From: Antilocapra americana
Taxonomy: Eukaryota; Chordata; Mammalia; Artiodactyla; Antilocapridae
Reading direction: 5' to 3'
Length of the DNA stretch: 64,000 bases
NCBI GenBank assembly: GCA_007570785.1
Contig: ML664152.1
Coordinates: 189,072 to 253,071 of the forward strand
Part shown: piece by piece, positions 11,045 to 21,957 of the stretch
Numbering within the stretch: position 1 is the stretch's first letter
Layout: each line of letters starts with the position of its first letter
The notes under the pieces: generated by a model
What the model was told of the DNA's origin: nothing
Seen by the model: the letters and a program-made list of their open reading frames with translations, nothing else
The model's database searches: none
Made by a program: the position numbers and the translations under genes

Positions 11045-11253
11045 AGGATGCTGGCTCAGTGGGTAAAGAATCTGCCTGCAATTTGAGGAGCTGCAGGAGA
11101 CAAGGGTTTGATCATGGATGGAGAAAATCCCCTGGAGGAGGAAGTGGCAACCCACTCCAGTATTCTTGCTGGGATAATTCCAAGGACAGAGGAGCCTGGA
11201 GGGCTGCAGTCCATGGGGTTTTAAAGAGTCAGACACGACTGAGGACACATGAC
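11045..11253 (+). mobile_element. Bov-tA SINE
   Basis: A tRNA-like head ('ggctcagtgggtaaagaatc') joins the Bov-A body ('ggcaacccactccagtattc') and the 'agagtcagacacgactgag' end. It has a small internal insertion near 11083. Confidence 0.9.
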
Positions 11254-12019
11254 ATGCAGGATGCTCCAGAGACTTCTGTAGCACCATTTTGTCAATCTGG
11301 AAGTGTTGCTGACAGCATCAAGAACTCCTCCTCCATCTGCCCTTTAAATCTGTGAAATGACCCTGGGTCTGAGCATGGACAGCCCCTCCCCCAGAGACAT
11401 GTACCCTCCTGTGAGAAGTGTTGGCAGCCTCAACTCAGGAGCTACTGATTTTAATGCAAGTCGTCCCTTCAGCTTGGGGACAGGTTTCTCCAGTGATGCA
11501 GGATGTGTGTGTGTATGTGTGTGTCTGAATGTAAACCTCAGTTTAAAGCTTTATGTCTTTGCACAGTCAAATCCGGGTGCTTTGCACACCCAAACTTCCA
11601 TACGAGGATTCATTGCTACAAGAGAACCAGGCTCTCCTGACTCTGGTTTCCAATTGGCCTGAGCTGGGACTTGTGAGCAGCACTGTTGCAGCCAAACATT
11701 TCTCTGTGCAATGTGGTGCAGCCACCATCACTGTCTAGCTGCAGAACATTGTCATCACCCCAAAAGGAAACCCTGCACTCAGTAAGCCATCACTCACCAC
11801 TCCTCCTAAAAGGATCTGAGACTCCATGCTGGCCCTGGACCCCACCCTTCTGCAGTTGCATCCCCATCCCCTAGAGCCCTCAGGAAGCCACAAGGAGCAC
11901 TTCTCACTGCAAGGCTTCCCTCCCCACTAGCCGGTATCCTGGGGCTCACCTTCACCTACTCCTCTTCAGAGGGCCCTTCTCTGCCTCAACTTCTGTCACA
12001 GTCATCAGCACTTTTCTCT
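11254..12019. other. Gene-free, with short (GT)n
   Basis: Single-copy-looking sequence. The only low-complexity element is a GT-rich run at about 11502-11524. No gene is recognised. Confidence 0.4.
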
Positions 12020-12182
12020 TCTAAGGACACCAATTAGATTGGATTGGGGCCCACTCTAATGATCTCATTTGAGGTTAATTACTCCCAAAATTGTACCCCA
12101 GTACCGTCACATTCTGAGGTGTTGAGGGTTAGGGCCTCAGTGTATGAATTTGGAGGAGAGGACACCATTCAGCCCATAACAA
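12020..12182 (-). mobile_element. Probable MaLR-type (MLT1/MST-like) LTR fragment
   Basis: 'ggggcccactctaatgatct', 'gtcacattctgaggtgttga' and 'cattcagcccataacaa' resemble, from memory, a common old mammalian LTR sequence in antisense. The class assignment is tentative and the fragment is about 160 bp. Confidence 0.45.
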
Positions 12183-12760
12183 CCTGTGGCTCTTCCATGG
12201 AGAGCAGTGGTTCCCAAAGTGCAGTTCTCCAGAACAGCAGCCCTGGATTCCCTGGATCTCCAGTGCCTCCCAGTGTGGAGGCGGGGCCACTTGCCCAAAG
12301 GTGACAGGAGATAGTCTGCTCTGGTGGCTGCTTTTCCTTTTCCACCTCAGTCATCATTGTCTGTGTTTCTTCTCCACTGAGCTGGCTAGGTCCTTCAGTG
12401 CAGCCTTGAGACAGTGAGGGTGGCAGGTATTCTTGTGCTCTGGTGTCACAGGGTATGTTCTTAGTGTTTAACCACTAACTGTGCTATTTGCTCTAAGTTT
12501 TTTGAAAATGCCCTTTGTAGGCTGTGTGGGGAGGGAGTTTCCCCTCTATCCCAACTTTGTTAATACCTTTGTGTTACTAAAGGATGTCGCACTTTTCAAA
12601 TACTTTCCTTCATCTCTTGAGATAATTATACTTTAACTTTTTAATGTAATGAACTATCTTAATGATTTTCTGACGTTGAACAAAATTGCATCTTGAGACA
12701 AGCTCAATCTGATCACAAGGCATTGTTTTTTAATATATTGGCACATTTGGTTTGCTGTTC
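12183..12760. other. Gene-free, no repeat recognised
   Basis: Nothing recognisable apart from diffuse AT-rich sequence from about 12590. Confidence 0.35.
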
Positions 12761-13027
12761 TTTATTTATCTATTTTTGGCTGTGCTGGGCCCCTATTGCT
12801 TCACCAGGACTTTCTCTAGCTGTTGCAACCAGGGGCTAATCTCCAGTTACCATGTGCAGACTTCTTATTGCAGTGGCTTCTCTTGTTGCAGAGCACAGGC
12901 TTCCATAGTTTCGGTGCATGGGCTTAGTTGCTCTGTGGCATGTGGAATCTTCTTGGATCTGGGATCTAACCCACATCCTCTGCACTGGCAGGCAGATTCT
13001 TAACCACTGGACCACTGTGCAAGTCCT
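12761..13027 (-). mobile_element. CHR-type SINE, long form, antisense
   Basis: It reads 'tttttggctgtgctgggccc' at the left and the antisense tRNA-like head ('ggcaggcagattcttaacca' to 'aagtcct') at the right. The middle contains the long-form block 'ttgcagtggcttctcttgtt'-like and 'gcttagttgctctgtggcat'. It is full length and diverged. Confidence 0.85.
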
Positions 13028-13197
13028 GGTTTGTTGCTTTTAAACTTAAGGTTCAGTACATTTGTTTGTGAGTGAGATTTGTCTGTACTTTTTTTTGTTG
13101 AACACTTCTTGTTAAATTTAGAAATGAAGGTTATGCTAGTCTCATATTTGCCTTTTTCAGTTCTCCATGTTTGTGTAAATTTGGACCTTTATGCCTT

Positions 13198-13411
13198 AGG
13201 TAGCCATGGTAGCTCAGACAGTAAAGAGTCTGCCTGCAATGCAGGAGACGTGGGTTTAATTCCTAGGTTGGGAAGATCCCCTGGAGAAGGAAATGACAGT
13301 CCACTTCAGTACTCTTGCCTGGAAAATCTCATGGACTGAGGAGCCTGGTGGGCTATAGTTCATGGGGTCAGAAAGAGTCAGACATGCTAAGCAACTAACA
13401 CACACATACAT
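13198..13411 (+). mobile_element. Bov-tA SINE
   Basis: The head 'agctcagacagtaaagagtc' joins a Bov-A body ('ggaaaatctcatggactgag') and ends in 'gcaactaacacacacatac'. Confidence 0.9.
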
Positions 13412-13499
13412 GCTTTAGGCACTGATAGAAATCACCTTTGAGACATCCAAGCCTAGGAATTCTTTGTGAGAAGAATGTTTTGTGGGTAAACATTTTAAA

Positions 13500-14040
13500 T
13501 GTTTTCCTATTTATCATTTTTATTGATGTGATTTGCCTATAGAGAAATGGTCAGATCTGAGTTAACCATGCAGTCAACTTAATGAAAAGATGTCAAAATA
13601 TAGAACATTTCCTTAATCGCAGAAAGTTCTTCCAGCTCCTCAGAGCAACGTTTGATCTGGTTCTTACCACAAGGGATTAGGTTTTTCCCAATCTAGAATT
13701 CCTTAGAAGTAGAATCATATAATGTGTACTTTTTGAGTTTGAATTCTTCTACAATTAAATTTCATCTGTGTTGCTGTGAGTATAGGTGATTGTTCCTTTC
13801 CATGGTCAATTATTTTATTCCATTAATGTCTTTTATATTTTTTATAGTTGGACATCTGGACTGATTACAGCTTGGGCCAATATTAATAAACTGCTATGAA
13901 TATTCTTGTATAAGGCTCTTGTGGACATATATTTTTGTTTCATTCCAGTAAGTACCCAGGAGTATAAGTTTTAGGTCATATTTAACATTTTAAGAAGATG
14001 TGAAATAGATTTCCAATGAATGAGAATTCCAGTTGATTTA
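13500..14040 (-). mobile_element. Old L1 3'-region fragment, antisense
   Basis: 'gttggacatctggactgatt', 'tgctatgaatattcttgtat' and 'agtaagtacccaggagtata' are the antisense of the ORF2 C-terminus of old L1 elements. The fragment is interrupted on the right by the HAL1 5' end. Confidence 0.65.
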
Positions 14041-16640
14041 GGGAGTGGCCAAGATGGCAGAGTAGGAAAACCTTAAACTCACCTTCTCCCACAGGAACAC
14101 CAAAGTTACAACTGTTTACAGAGCAGCTATTGATGAGAAAGACCTGAAGGCTAGCAGAAAAGATCCTCTACAACTAAAGATACAAAGAAGGAACCACAAC
14201 AAGATGTGAGGAGGCAGAGTCAGAGTTCAGTCAAGTCCAGTATCCCAAGTAGGCAACTCACACATGGGAGGATAATTACAGTTGCAAGAGGTTCTGCCTA
14301 AGGAGTGAGGAGTCCTGGGGCTCCTGCGTTGGGCAGACAAAGCTCCAAAAGTTTGGCTTTGAAGGCCAGCAGGGTTTACTTTCAGGAGAGCCAGAGGGCT
14401 ATAGAAAATAGAGACCCCCACTCTCAAAGGGCACACAAAAAGTCTTGTACACTCCAGGACCCTGGACAGAAGCAGTCATTTGAAAGGACACTGGGTCAGA
14501 CCCACCTGCTGATCTTAGAGAGTCTCCTGGAGAGACAGGAATCAACTGCAGCTCACCCTGGGGACACAGACAAGGGGACAGCCATTTGGGAGAGTTTGCT
14601 CTACCACTGGTACTGACAAGTACCATTGTAGAATCCTCCCTCTAGCTTATTAGTGCTAGGACCAGTCCTACACACCAGCCTGTTGGAACCAATACTGGGA
14701 GCCTCAGGATAAGCCTGCTACATAGGACACAGATCACTCACCAGCTATCTAACTTCAATGGTGGGGCACCTTGGACCCTCAACCAGCTGCCCTAGGATCT
14801 GGACTCACTCACCAGAGTACCAGTACCATCTTTGGGATACTCCAGACCCTAGAGCCAGCTGGGTCAGGAACCAGCCCAGCCCACCAGCAGGTGGACACTA
14901 GATCCAGGGATCTCAGAACCCAACTCTACATGCCAGTGGGCCAGCAGCATCCCCAGGGCCCCCAGAGTCTCTGCAGCCAATGGCCTCATGACCCCGGCCT
15001 ACCCCCAGTGGCCAGCAGCCTCAACACAAGGCAGGGTCTGGCAGTCAACCAGACAAGGGACCAGCCAAGTCTACCAGACCTACCACACAGCCCACCACAA
15101 CAGAAGGACCCATGCAGCCCACAGTGGGTATTTTTGGGACAGAGGGGAGTGCACCACTGGGATACATAGAACATCTCCTACAAAAGGTCACTTATTCAAG
15201 GTCAGCAAACACAACCAACTTATGAAATATACAAAATTGAAAATATGAGGTAACAGAGGAATATATTCCAAATGAAAGAATTCAGCCTTGTAAGCTTGTC
15301 ATATGAGCTAGAAACACAGATCATCTTATTTTACTCTGAGCTTTGGACAATGAAAGTTCAGTGGAAGTGAAATGGCGTTGAAAAATCTATCTGCTGAAGA
15401 GTTGAAGGGAATGATCAAAGATGGATAAAGAACTGGGGAGGAGAATAAAAGAAAAGTTAAGAGTTTTTACAAAGGGTTAAAAATATAAAGAGGAAAGAGA
15501 GATGAAGTATATGAAAGTTCAATAACTGAAATAAAAATACACTAGAAGGAATCAACAGGAGACAAATCAGTGAACTGGGAGACAGAGTAGTATAAATCAT
15601 TGAAGCTGAGCAGAAAAAAAGAAGAAAAAGAAGTGAGGACAATTTAAGAGACTTTTGGGACAACATCAAGGGTACTAACATTCACATTACAGGGGTACCA
15701 AAAGGAGAAAAGAGAGAATAAGTGGCAGAGAACACATGTGAAAAACGTAACAGCTGAAAACTTCCCTAACCTGGGAAAAGAGAGAAATATTCAAGTCCAG
15801 GAGGCTCAGAGAGTCCCAAACAAGATCAACCCAAAGAAGACCATGCAAAGATACCCTGTATTTAAAATGGCAAAAGTTAAATACAGGGGTTATTAAAAGC
15901 TGCAGGGAAAAGCAACAAGTAACATTCAAGGAACTCCCATGAGTTTCTGTTGACTTTTTCAGCAGAAACCCTGCAAACCAGAAGGGAGTGGCACAATGTA
16001 GTTAAAATCATGAAAGGGAAAGACCTATATTCAATACGGCAGCTGGCAAGGCTCTCATTCGGATTTGATGGAGTGATCAAAAGTTTACATATGTAAACCC
16101 ATGGTGATATCATGACAATGTATGGCAAAAACAATAAAAAAATAAAAAAATAAAGCAAAATTATTATTAACTCATTGTTTTTAAGCTTTGTAATAATCTT
16201 ATAATCATTCAATATTAGGATCTCCATTATAGATTCTTATTTTGTGATGATAAAGATTGATATCCTGGAAATAATTATGAAATATTAGTGAGATTAATAA
16301 TGCAAAAGATCAAGTTCTATATTGGTCCTTCTTGTGAAGTTATGAGTAATAAAAACTAAGTTGTGGTGAATTACAAAAAAAAAAAGTTTACAAACAAGCA
16401 GAAACCAAGAGCTCAGCATCATCAAACCAGTTTTTTGGAAATGTGAAAGGGGCTTCTCCAAGCAGAATATAAAAGGACACAACAAGATATATTAAAGTTA
16501 CAAAAGGAAAAATATTTGGGGGAAAGGTAAATATACAGTAATAGTAGTAAATCGACCAAATACAAAGCTAGTAGAAAGGTTAAAATTCAATGCAGTAAAG
16601 TTATTTCTATCCATAGTATGTAGTCAAGAACTTTGGTAAC
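14041..16640 (+). mobile_element. HAL1 (half-L1) element with 5' end, decayed
   Basis: It begins with the L1-type 5' start 'gggagtggccaagatggcag'. A roughly 1.2-kb GC-rich 5' UTR follows. From about 15300 there is an ORF1-like region in which blocks such as 'gacaacatcaagggtactaa', 'gctgaaaacttccctaacct' and 'gcagaaaccctgcaaaccag' are recognisable. It passes directly to a 3' end at about 16640 without an ORF2, the hallmark of HAL1. The frame has many stops. A short L1 insertion with an extra 3' sequence occupies 16090-16381. Confidence 0.75.
16090..16381 (+). mobile_element. Young L1 3' end with probable 3' transduction
   Basis: The insertion is bounded by an exact 11-bp direct repeat 'aaaagtttaca' (16079-16089 and 16382-16392). 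Its first 65 bases or so are the last bases of a ruminant L1 ('acccatggtgatatcatgac' through 'aaaacaataaaaaaataaa'). They are nearly identical to the ends of the L1 copies at 22.4 and 48.2 kb. About 215 further bases that are not L1 follow, with an AATAAA at 16348-16353 and a second poly(A) at 16375-16385. This is the structure of an L1 transcript that read past its own polyadenylation site. Confidence 0.8.
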
Positions 16641-17091
16641 TGTCCTCTTTCTTTTCTTCCTCTGGATTTAATGCTGTTAGCACCTCACATCTTTTGTGGC
16701 TTATCAGCTGTACTTAATTTTTTAGTGGTTGCCATAAGGTTTAAATATAAATCTTAATACTAAATACCTCCATGGGTGTTGTACACACCTCACTCAGTAA
16801 CCTGCTGTTTCCTGTCCCAGTCTGTGCTGTTGTCTTGATATGTTTTACTTCTACCCCACAGGCTACACTACTAATTTTTCTTTGAGCAGTCAAGTATCTT
16901 TTAAATTAAATTTGTCTAGTTCTTAACCTCATTTTTATCATCAGCAGCATTGTTCATTCTTTCACATAGATCCACATTTCTGTCTAGTATTATTTTCCTT
17001 CAGCTTAAAATATTCTTTAGTAATTACTGTAGCTCAGATGTTCTATAGATACATTCTTTACACTTTTGTTTGTCCGAGAATGTCTTTATTT
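16641..17091 (-). mobile_element. Old L1 ORF1-region, antisense, left part
   Basis: Antisense L1M sequence including 'gtggttgccataaggtttaa' and 'ttgtttgtccgagaatgtct'. It is contiguous in L1 order with the piece at 18389-18605. The two were split by the insertion at 17092-18380. Confidence 0.6.
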
Positions 17092-18380
17092 TTTTATACA
17101 TTTTTATTCAACCACTGCATTTTATTTTTCCATCAGATAAATGTAACTGTCCGCAGAGGATTTACCTTTGAATTTGGTTTTGCTGACACCTTAAACTTGT
17201 AAATTAAATATTTAGTAAAGCAAGGTATACCCATGTATATTTCTAAATTTTATCAACATAATATAATGGAACCCAACAGATTTATTTCCTCAAGAAAGTA
17301 ACAATATTCCTTAAAGAAGATGGAAGTAATTTATAGGTATACTATTAAACATAATTGAAACAGCTTTCTGGATGGAAAATAACAAATCTAGTTTGTGATG
17401 AAATAGGTGGCGTTAGTTCATATGTATTCTGTCATCATCATTTATTTTTCATGAAAGAATTTAGTTATTTATATAGAAACTTTAACTCTTTATCCACATA
17501 AATGCTCTTCTAACAGTATTACCTACACCTTTGGCTAAATTGGCTATTTTTTCAGAAATTGTACAAATTAGTGGAGTCTTAAACACTATGATACATGATT
17601 TAAAAAAAAAAGAACTCTTTGAATCATTCCGTGTCAACATTGTGTGTGGAATTCATAGCACTTATATTCTGATTGTACAGAGACTTTTTTTTAACCTGGT
17701 TCTTTTTTCTTTGACATTTATGTCTACCTTGGAGTCTCTTCCAGTTCATTTTAATGAGACTGAATTGATTTGCTCTCATAATCTCCTGTAAGTTTACTTG
17801 CCTAGATCCCGCTGTCAGTTTGTCGCCACCACTTCTTGAATCCAAACAACTGTTAAGACTTTATTCTTCTAAAATGGGATTCTATTAGTTTGACTAGTAA
17901 TCTTCAAATATATTTATTCATGTGCCCCAAAAAATAACTGAAAGTTTTTGTAAATTTGATAATATTTTCAGTTTCATCAATTCAATTTAGGATACCACTT
18001 TACTTTTGGAGAGTTTTCCTGTCATTATACAACATTCCCAGAACAAGGACTTGGAGATGTTACTTTCAGACCTCATTGCTTGAATAGACTGACCTTCAGA
18101 GCAGCAGTATAATTTTCTTGGGCTAAACTGTGTAACTAAAGCTATTCATGTTTTTCTCTTTGTCAAAAAAGAGTCAAAACTAAATCTGCATCTTGACTTC
18201 ATAGTCAACATATTTTGAATATATTATTTTGAATCTTATAACATTTTTAAAGAATTATTCATGGCTCTATGCTACTGATTTTCACTTTCCATTAATGCTT
18301 TTGTTTCAGAGGATTTTCAAAGAGTTTCTGTAAATTGCCTTGTATCCTTTTTGAATGAAGTAGATTATAAGTAAATAATA
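17092..18380 (-). pseudogene. Retrocopy resembling an mRNA 3' untranslated region
   Basis: About 1.29 kb of non-repeat sequence interrupts an old L1. On the minus strand it ends in A7 just after an AATAAA-containing stretch (complement of 17104-17109; a second AATAAA lies about 15 bases farther upstream). It is flanked by similar direct repeats 'atgtctttattt' (about 17080) and 'atgtctttaattt' (about 18380). The longest minus-strand frame is 73 codons (17845 to 17624) and resembles nothing I recognise. The content looks like a 3' UTR, AT-rich with several AATAAA motifs. I infer an L1-mobilised, 5'-truncated processed copy of a host transcript; the source gene is unknown. Alternatively it is a deletion-flanked unrelated segment. 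Confidence 0.6.
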
Positions 18381-18388
18381 TGTCTTTA

Positions 18389-18605
18389 ATTTGCCCTCAC
18401 TTTTGAAGGATCTTCTCCAGATTGGAATTCTGGGTTGTCTCCTTCTCCCAGGGCATTGCCCTCTGGAGCACATGCTTCCTGTTGATAAGCCAGCATCCAT
18501 TCTCTTTAATCATCTGTGTGTAATCTGTCTTTTTCCACTGGCTGCTTTTAAGACCTTTCTCTCCACCACTGGCTTTCAGCAAATTGATTATGATGTGTTT
18601 TGATC
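18389..18605 (-). mobile_element. Old L1 ORF1-region, antisense, right part
   Basis: 'cttttgaaggatcttctcca', 'ccactggctgcttttaagac' and 'agcaaattgattatgatgtg' continue the antisense L1M sequence that stops at 17091. Confidence 0.6.
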
Positions 18606-18609
18606 TGGG

Positions 18610-18641
<32 letters not shown>
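18610..18641. repeat. (GT)16 microsatellite
   Basis: An uninterrupted TG/GT run of 32 bases immediately after the old L1 piece. Length polymorphism is likely. Confidence 0.95.
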
Positions 18642-18644
<3 letters not shown>

Positions 18645-19049
18645 GAAAGTCTACATGTTGATGGATATAGATACAGACTATATGTTTGTGTGTGCGGCTC
18701 AATTATTAATAAACTATGATTTCCAAATGGAGTTTCTATCTTCTCTGTGTTAATTGAATATAGAGATTTCCTAATTTAATATGAATGCAAATGCATCAGG
18801 CCATGGGAAATGAGAAAGGACGAATAATCAAAGCACCAAACCTGGTGCTCTGAGGGCCACCAGGTCTAACCTGCATGTACCGTGTGAGGCAGCCCCATCT
18901 GTGACCAAGGCTGTGAGGGCAGTGGGCAGAGCTGCAACAGGGCTTCACAGACCAACAGAATCTGTAACTATAGACAGGGCTCTTGCCTCAGAAACTCCAG
19001 GGATTGTAGAATTCCAGGAGTCTTGTGGCTGATGCAGAAGTGAAATTGC
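18642..19049. other. Gene-free, no repeat recognised
   Basis: No recognisable gene or repeat between the microsatellite and the L1 3' UTR. Confidence 0.35.
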
Positions 19050-19266
19050 AAGGGGGAAGGATAAATTGGGAGCATACACATAACTGTACATAAAGGAGAT
19101 AACTTAATACACAGGGAACTCTACTCAACATGCCGTAATGACCTAATAAAATCTAAAAAAGAGGGGATATATGTACATGTGTAACTGATTCACTTTGCTG
19201 TACATTTGAAACTAATACAACATTATCAATCAACTATACTCCAATAAAAATTATTTTAAAAAATAA
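19050..19266 (+). mobile_element. L1 3' UTR, older cetartiodactyl-type
   Basis: 'acacagggaactctactcaa', 'tgtaactgattcactttgct' and 'caatcaactatactccaata' are the characteristic 3' end of an L1 lineage shared by cetartiodactyls. It ends in an A-rich tail. Only the 3' UTR is present. Confidence 0.75.
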
Positions 19267-19352
19267 ATTTCTGAGGATGGGACAATGATCACTTTTCTCT
19301 TTCCCCAAGTCCTAGGCCACAGCCTCCAGAAGGTGCTAAGTTCAACCTTTCT

Positions 19353-19535
19353 TTTTTTTAATTTATTTTTTTTTCTTTACATTATCGTGTTGGTTTTGCC
19401 ATACATTGACATGAATCTGCCATGGGTATACAGGTGTTCCCCTTTCAGAACCCCCCCTCCCACCTCCCTCCCGATTCTATCCCTCTGGGTCATCCCGGTG
19501 CACCAGCCTTGAGCACCCTGTATCATGCAGAGGTT
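19353..19535 (-). mobile_element. 5'-truncated young L1 3' end, antisense
   Basis: It starts with a T-rich tail, then 'catgaatctgccatgggtat', a C-rich run, and 'ccagccttgagcaccctgta'. Direct repeats 'gttcaacctttct' (19340) and 'gttcaacccttct' (19540) flank it with one mismatch, giving a 13-bp TSD. Confidence 0.85.
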
Positions 19536-20506
19536 CTATGTTCAACCCTTCTAAACAACACTGGGACCACCTCAATCAAGAGCTGGGCAAACTTAGCAGC
19601 TTGCTGCCCTTCCCAGAGGATGTGCAGGCCTGACTTGACAAATTCTCCATCTTCAGGCTGATCGTGGGCTATCTCAAAGGTGAAGAGCTACTTCACAGGT
19701 AGGTGGCAGCTGTGATTTCATGACAAGATGTGAGAGGAGGCCATGGACACTAGCAGTTGGGGTTAGCCTTCTGTCCAGGCAAAAGCTACATCATTGGCTT
19801 TGAATCTCAGAGGTGGGAGGCACCATGCCCAACTCAGGTGTGATGGGTGAAACAGAACACAGGTGCATCAGTGTCCAACCTGATGTGCGAATCCCAGGCT
19901 CCACATCACCTCTCAGGCTGCCCAAAGTAGAGGCATGCAGGGTGCCTACCTAGCTGTCTTCTGCAGAGCAGCCTGAGTGGACACCTGTCTTCTATCCTTC
20001 CTTTGCTTTGTCATTTCTTGTGAGAATCCAAGTGTTCCACCACCTTGCAGAACTTTGGCTCAGAAAGAAGGGCTTAGTCTTCTGAAACCAGGATATTTTT
20101 TCTTGTCTTCTGGGAAGCCTCCTCTTGTAAACTTCTCTGTCATGTGGCGGACACAGTGTCCTGCTCCTAGGCCCACTGCCCCTTCACTTCTGTGTGCTGT
20201 TGCTGAAACACAGGTGGTCTTAACCCCTTCCTACAAATGGAACTTGTGTTCCAGGGAGTGGGTGATGTGGGTAAGCACAGGTGAGGTTGTTGTTCCCATG
20301 TCCTCTGGAGGAGAGCGTGTGCCCTTCCTACTCTGGGAGCCAAGTTCTGGGAGAATGAACAGAAGAGTCTTGGACAGGATGATGTGTTATGAATTGCTAC
20401 AGCTGCTCAAAAGAGAAACTCAAAAATTCATTAGATCTAGTTGACCATGATAATACACTGAGAATTATGAAACTTTACCCAAAATGCAGGGGTAACTATT
20501 TCTGTA
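19536..20506. other. Single-copy-like sequence with one unassigned open frame
   Basis: A 155-codon + strand frame spans 19977-20444, but it shows no family resemblance. I therefore do not call a gene. Confidence 0.35.
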
Positions 20507-20618
20507 TAGTCGCTAAGTCATGTCCGACTCTTTGCAATCCCGTGGAATGTAGGCTCCCCTGTCCATGGGATTCTCCAGGCAAGAATACTGGAGTGGGTTG
20601 CCATTTCCTCCACCAGGG
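20507..20618 (-). mobile_element. Bov-tA/Bov-A SINE fragment, antisense
   Basis: 'cgctaagtcatgtccgactc' at the left and 'gagtgggttgccatttcctc' at the right are antisense Bov-A. The tRNA-like head is absent. Confidence 0.85.
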
Positions 20619-20639
20619 AGTAACTGTTTAATGCTGTAC

Positions 20640-20840
20640 AATAATGATGTGGAATGTCCACACCATGGTCATGCACCTCTGAGGTGGTCACCACAGTGGG
20701 GGCAGGGGCTGCTGAGGAGGTGGTGGCTTTCATTTGTGTGCTGTTTGGGAGCTAGAGATGGGTGGTGGTTGCACAGTGCTTTGAATGTGCTAAATGCCAC
20801 TGAACTGCTAGTTTAAGTTGGCCCATTTCATGTCATGGGA
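20640..20840 (+). mobile_element. Possible old L1 3' UTR remnant
   Basis: 'ggtggtggttgcacagtgct' and 'aaatgccactgaactgctag' resemble the L1M 3' end also seen at 9.2-9.5 kb. The match is short and diverged. Confidence 0.35.
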
Positions 20841-21920
20841 ATTCCAAGAGGGCTAGAATTCTTTGTAGAGAGGGAGGCAGACAGCCCAGCCTCTAAGAAC
20901 ATGAAGGCCCTGAATGTCTGGCCCTCTGCTCACCTCTCTCCATCTCCAGGATGCAGTGCCAGGGCCTGTCCGCCTCCAGACATGCCCAGGTGGGGCCAAG
21001 GAGCATGGGGGACGGTCCTCACCCACTCAGCCATGTGGCAGGCTGCCCACAGCTACAGACCCAACTGTTCTGAGTCTGACCTCCCCATGGGTCAGCCTGA
21101 AGGGAAATGTGCCTGTGTGCCCTTGGGCTTCCCTGGAGAGCTGCTTTCTTTACAGTGTCACATGAGACACCATGGTCCTTACTCCAGACCAAGTCTGGTC
21201 TGCTCAGAGCTCTGTGTCCAAGTCCTGGCTCTCCCACTAACTGCAAATCCTTCCTCTGAGTCCCTCATCTGAATGGTGAGGGGACAGCTGTTTCTCATCC
21301 AGGCAGGAGTGGAAAAGCCTGGGAGGCAGGGGTGTCATCTCAGGAGCCAGCTTGGGAAAACAGTGCCCACTCCTGCTGGACCCTCAAGAGGGCAGGAGGG
21401 CTGGGCCCAGGATCCACATGTACAGGGGCTTCTTTGAGGACACATCACTGTCCACTGGGTCCTGGCTCACTCAGCCGTGCAGTCCACTTGGCTGCCAATC
21501 TAAAGGCCTAGCATCCCCATGCCATGGCCTGAGACTGGGGGCTAGGGCCATCTTTCCCATTCTGGATGATGTAAAAGCCTGCCCTTCAAGACTTTGCCTG
21601 GCCTTCCTCCTGTCCCCCCGCCTCCAGACCACTCATGGCTGTGACCTCCCCTGCCTTACCCCAGCACCCTAGAGTCCCCTGCTTTCCTCCCCTCCATACT
21701 GGGTCCCCTCATTCCTCCCCTCATACCTCCTCTTCTCCTCCTCCCCTGTCTCCTGGCCTTTTGTGACATTCTCGGTGGCTCTGGCCATCCAGCCAAGAAG
21801 ATACTATGACTGTCCTTGTGTTCCTCCCAAGATGCCTGAAAGGGCAGGGGCTAGTTAGCCTTCACCATTTACTGTTTACTTTGTAAACAAAGAGAGCCTC
21901 TTCACGGATCATGGCCTTGT
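20841..21920. other. GC-moderate single-copy-like sequence with a probable MIR
   Basis: Contains a MIR-like antisense core at about 21205-21295 ('tcctggctctcccactaact' then 'ccctcatctgaatggtgagg'). Open frames of 75-145 codons overlap on both strands. None has a recognisable domain and no exon structure is evident. Confidence 0.4.
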
Positions 21921-21957
21921 CATACCGAGAGGGGAAAAGTATAGAATGGGAAAGACT

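Noticed and set aside
14771..15169. 132-codon Pro/Gln-rich + strand frame
   Set aside because: It lies in the GC-rich 5' UTR of the HAL1 element, where biased composition lengthens frames.
19977..20444. 155-codon + strand frame in single-copy sequence
   Set aside because: No domain, compositional signal or family resemblance. Frames of this length are expected by chance in GC-moderate DNA.
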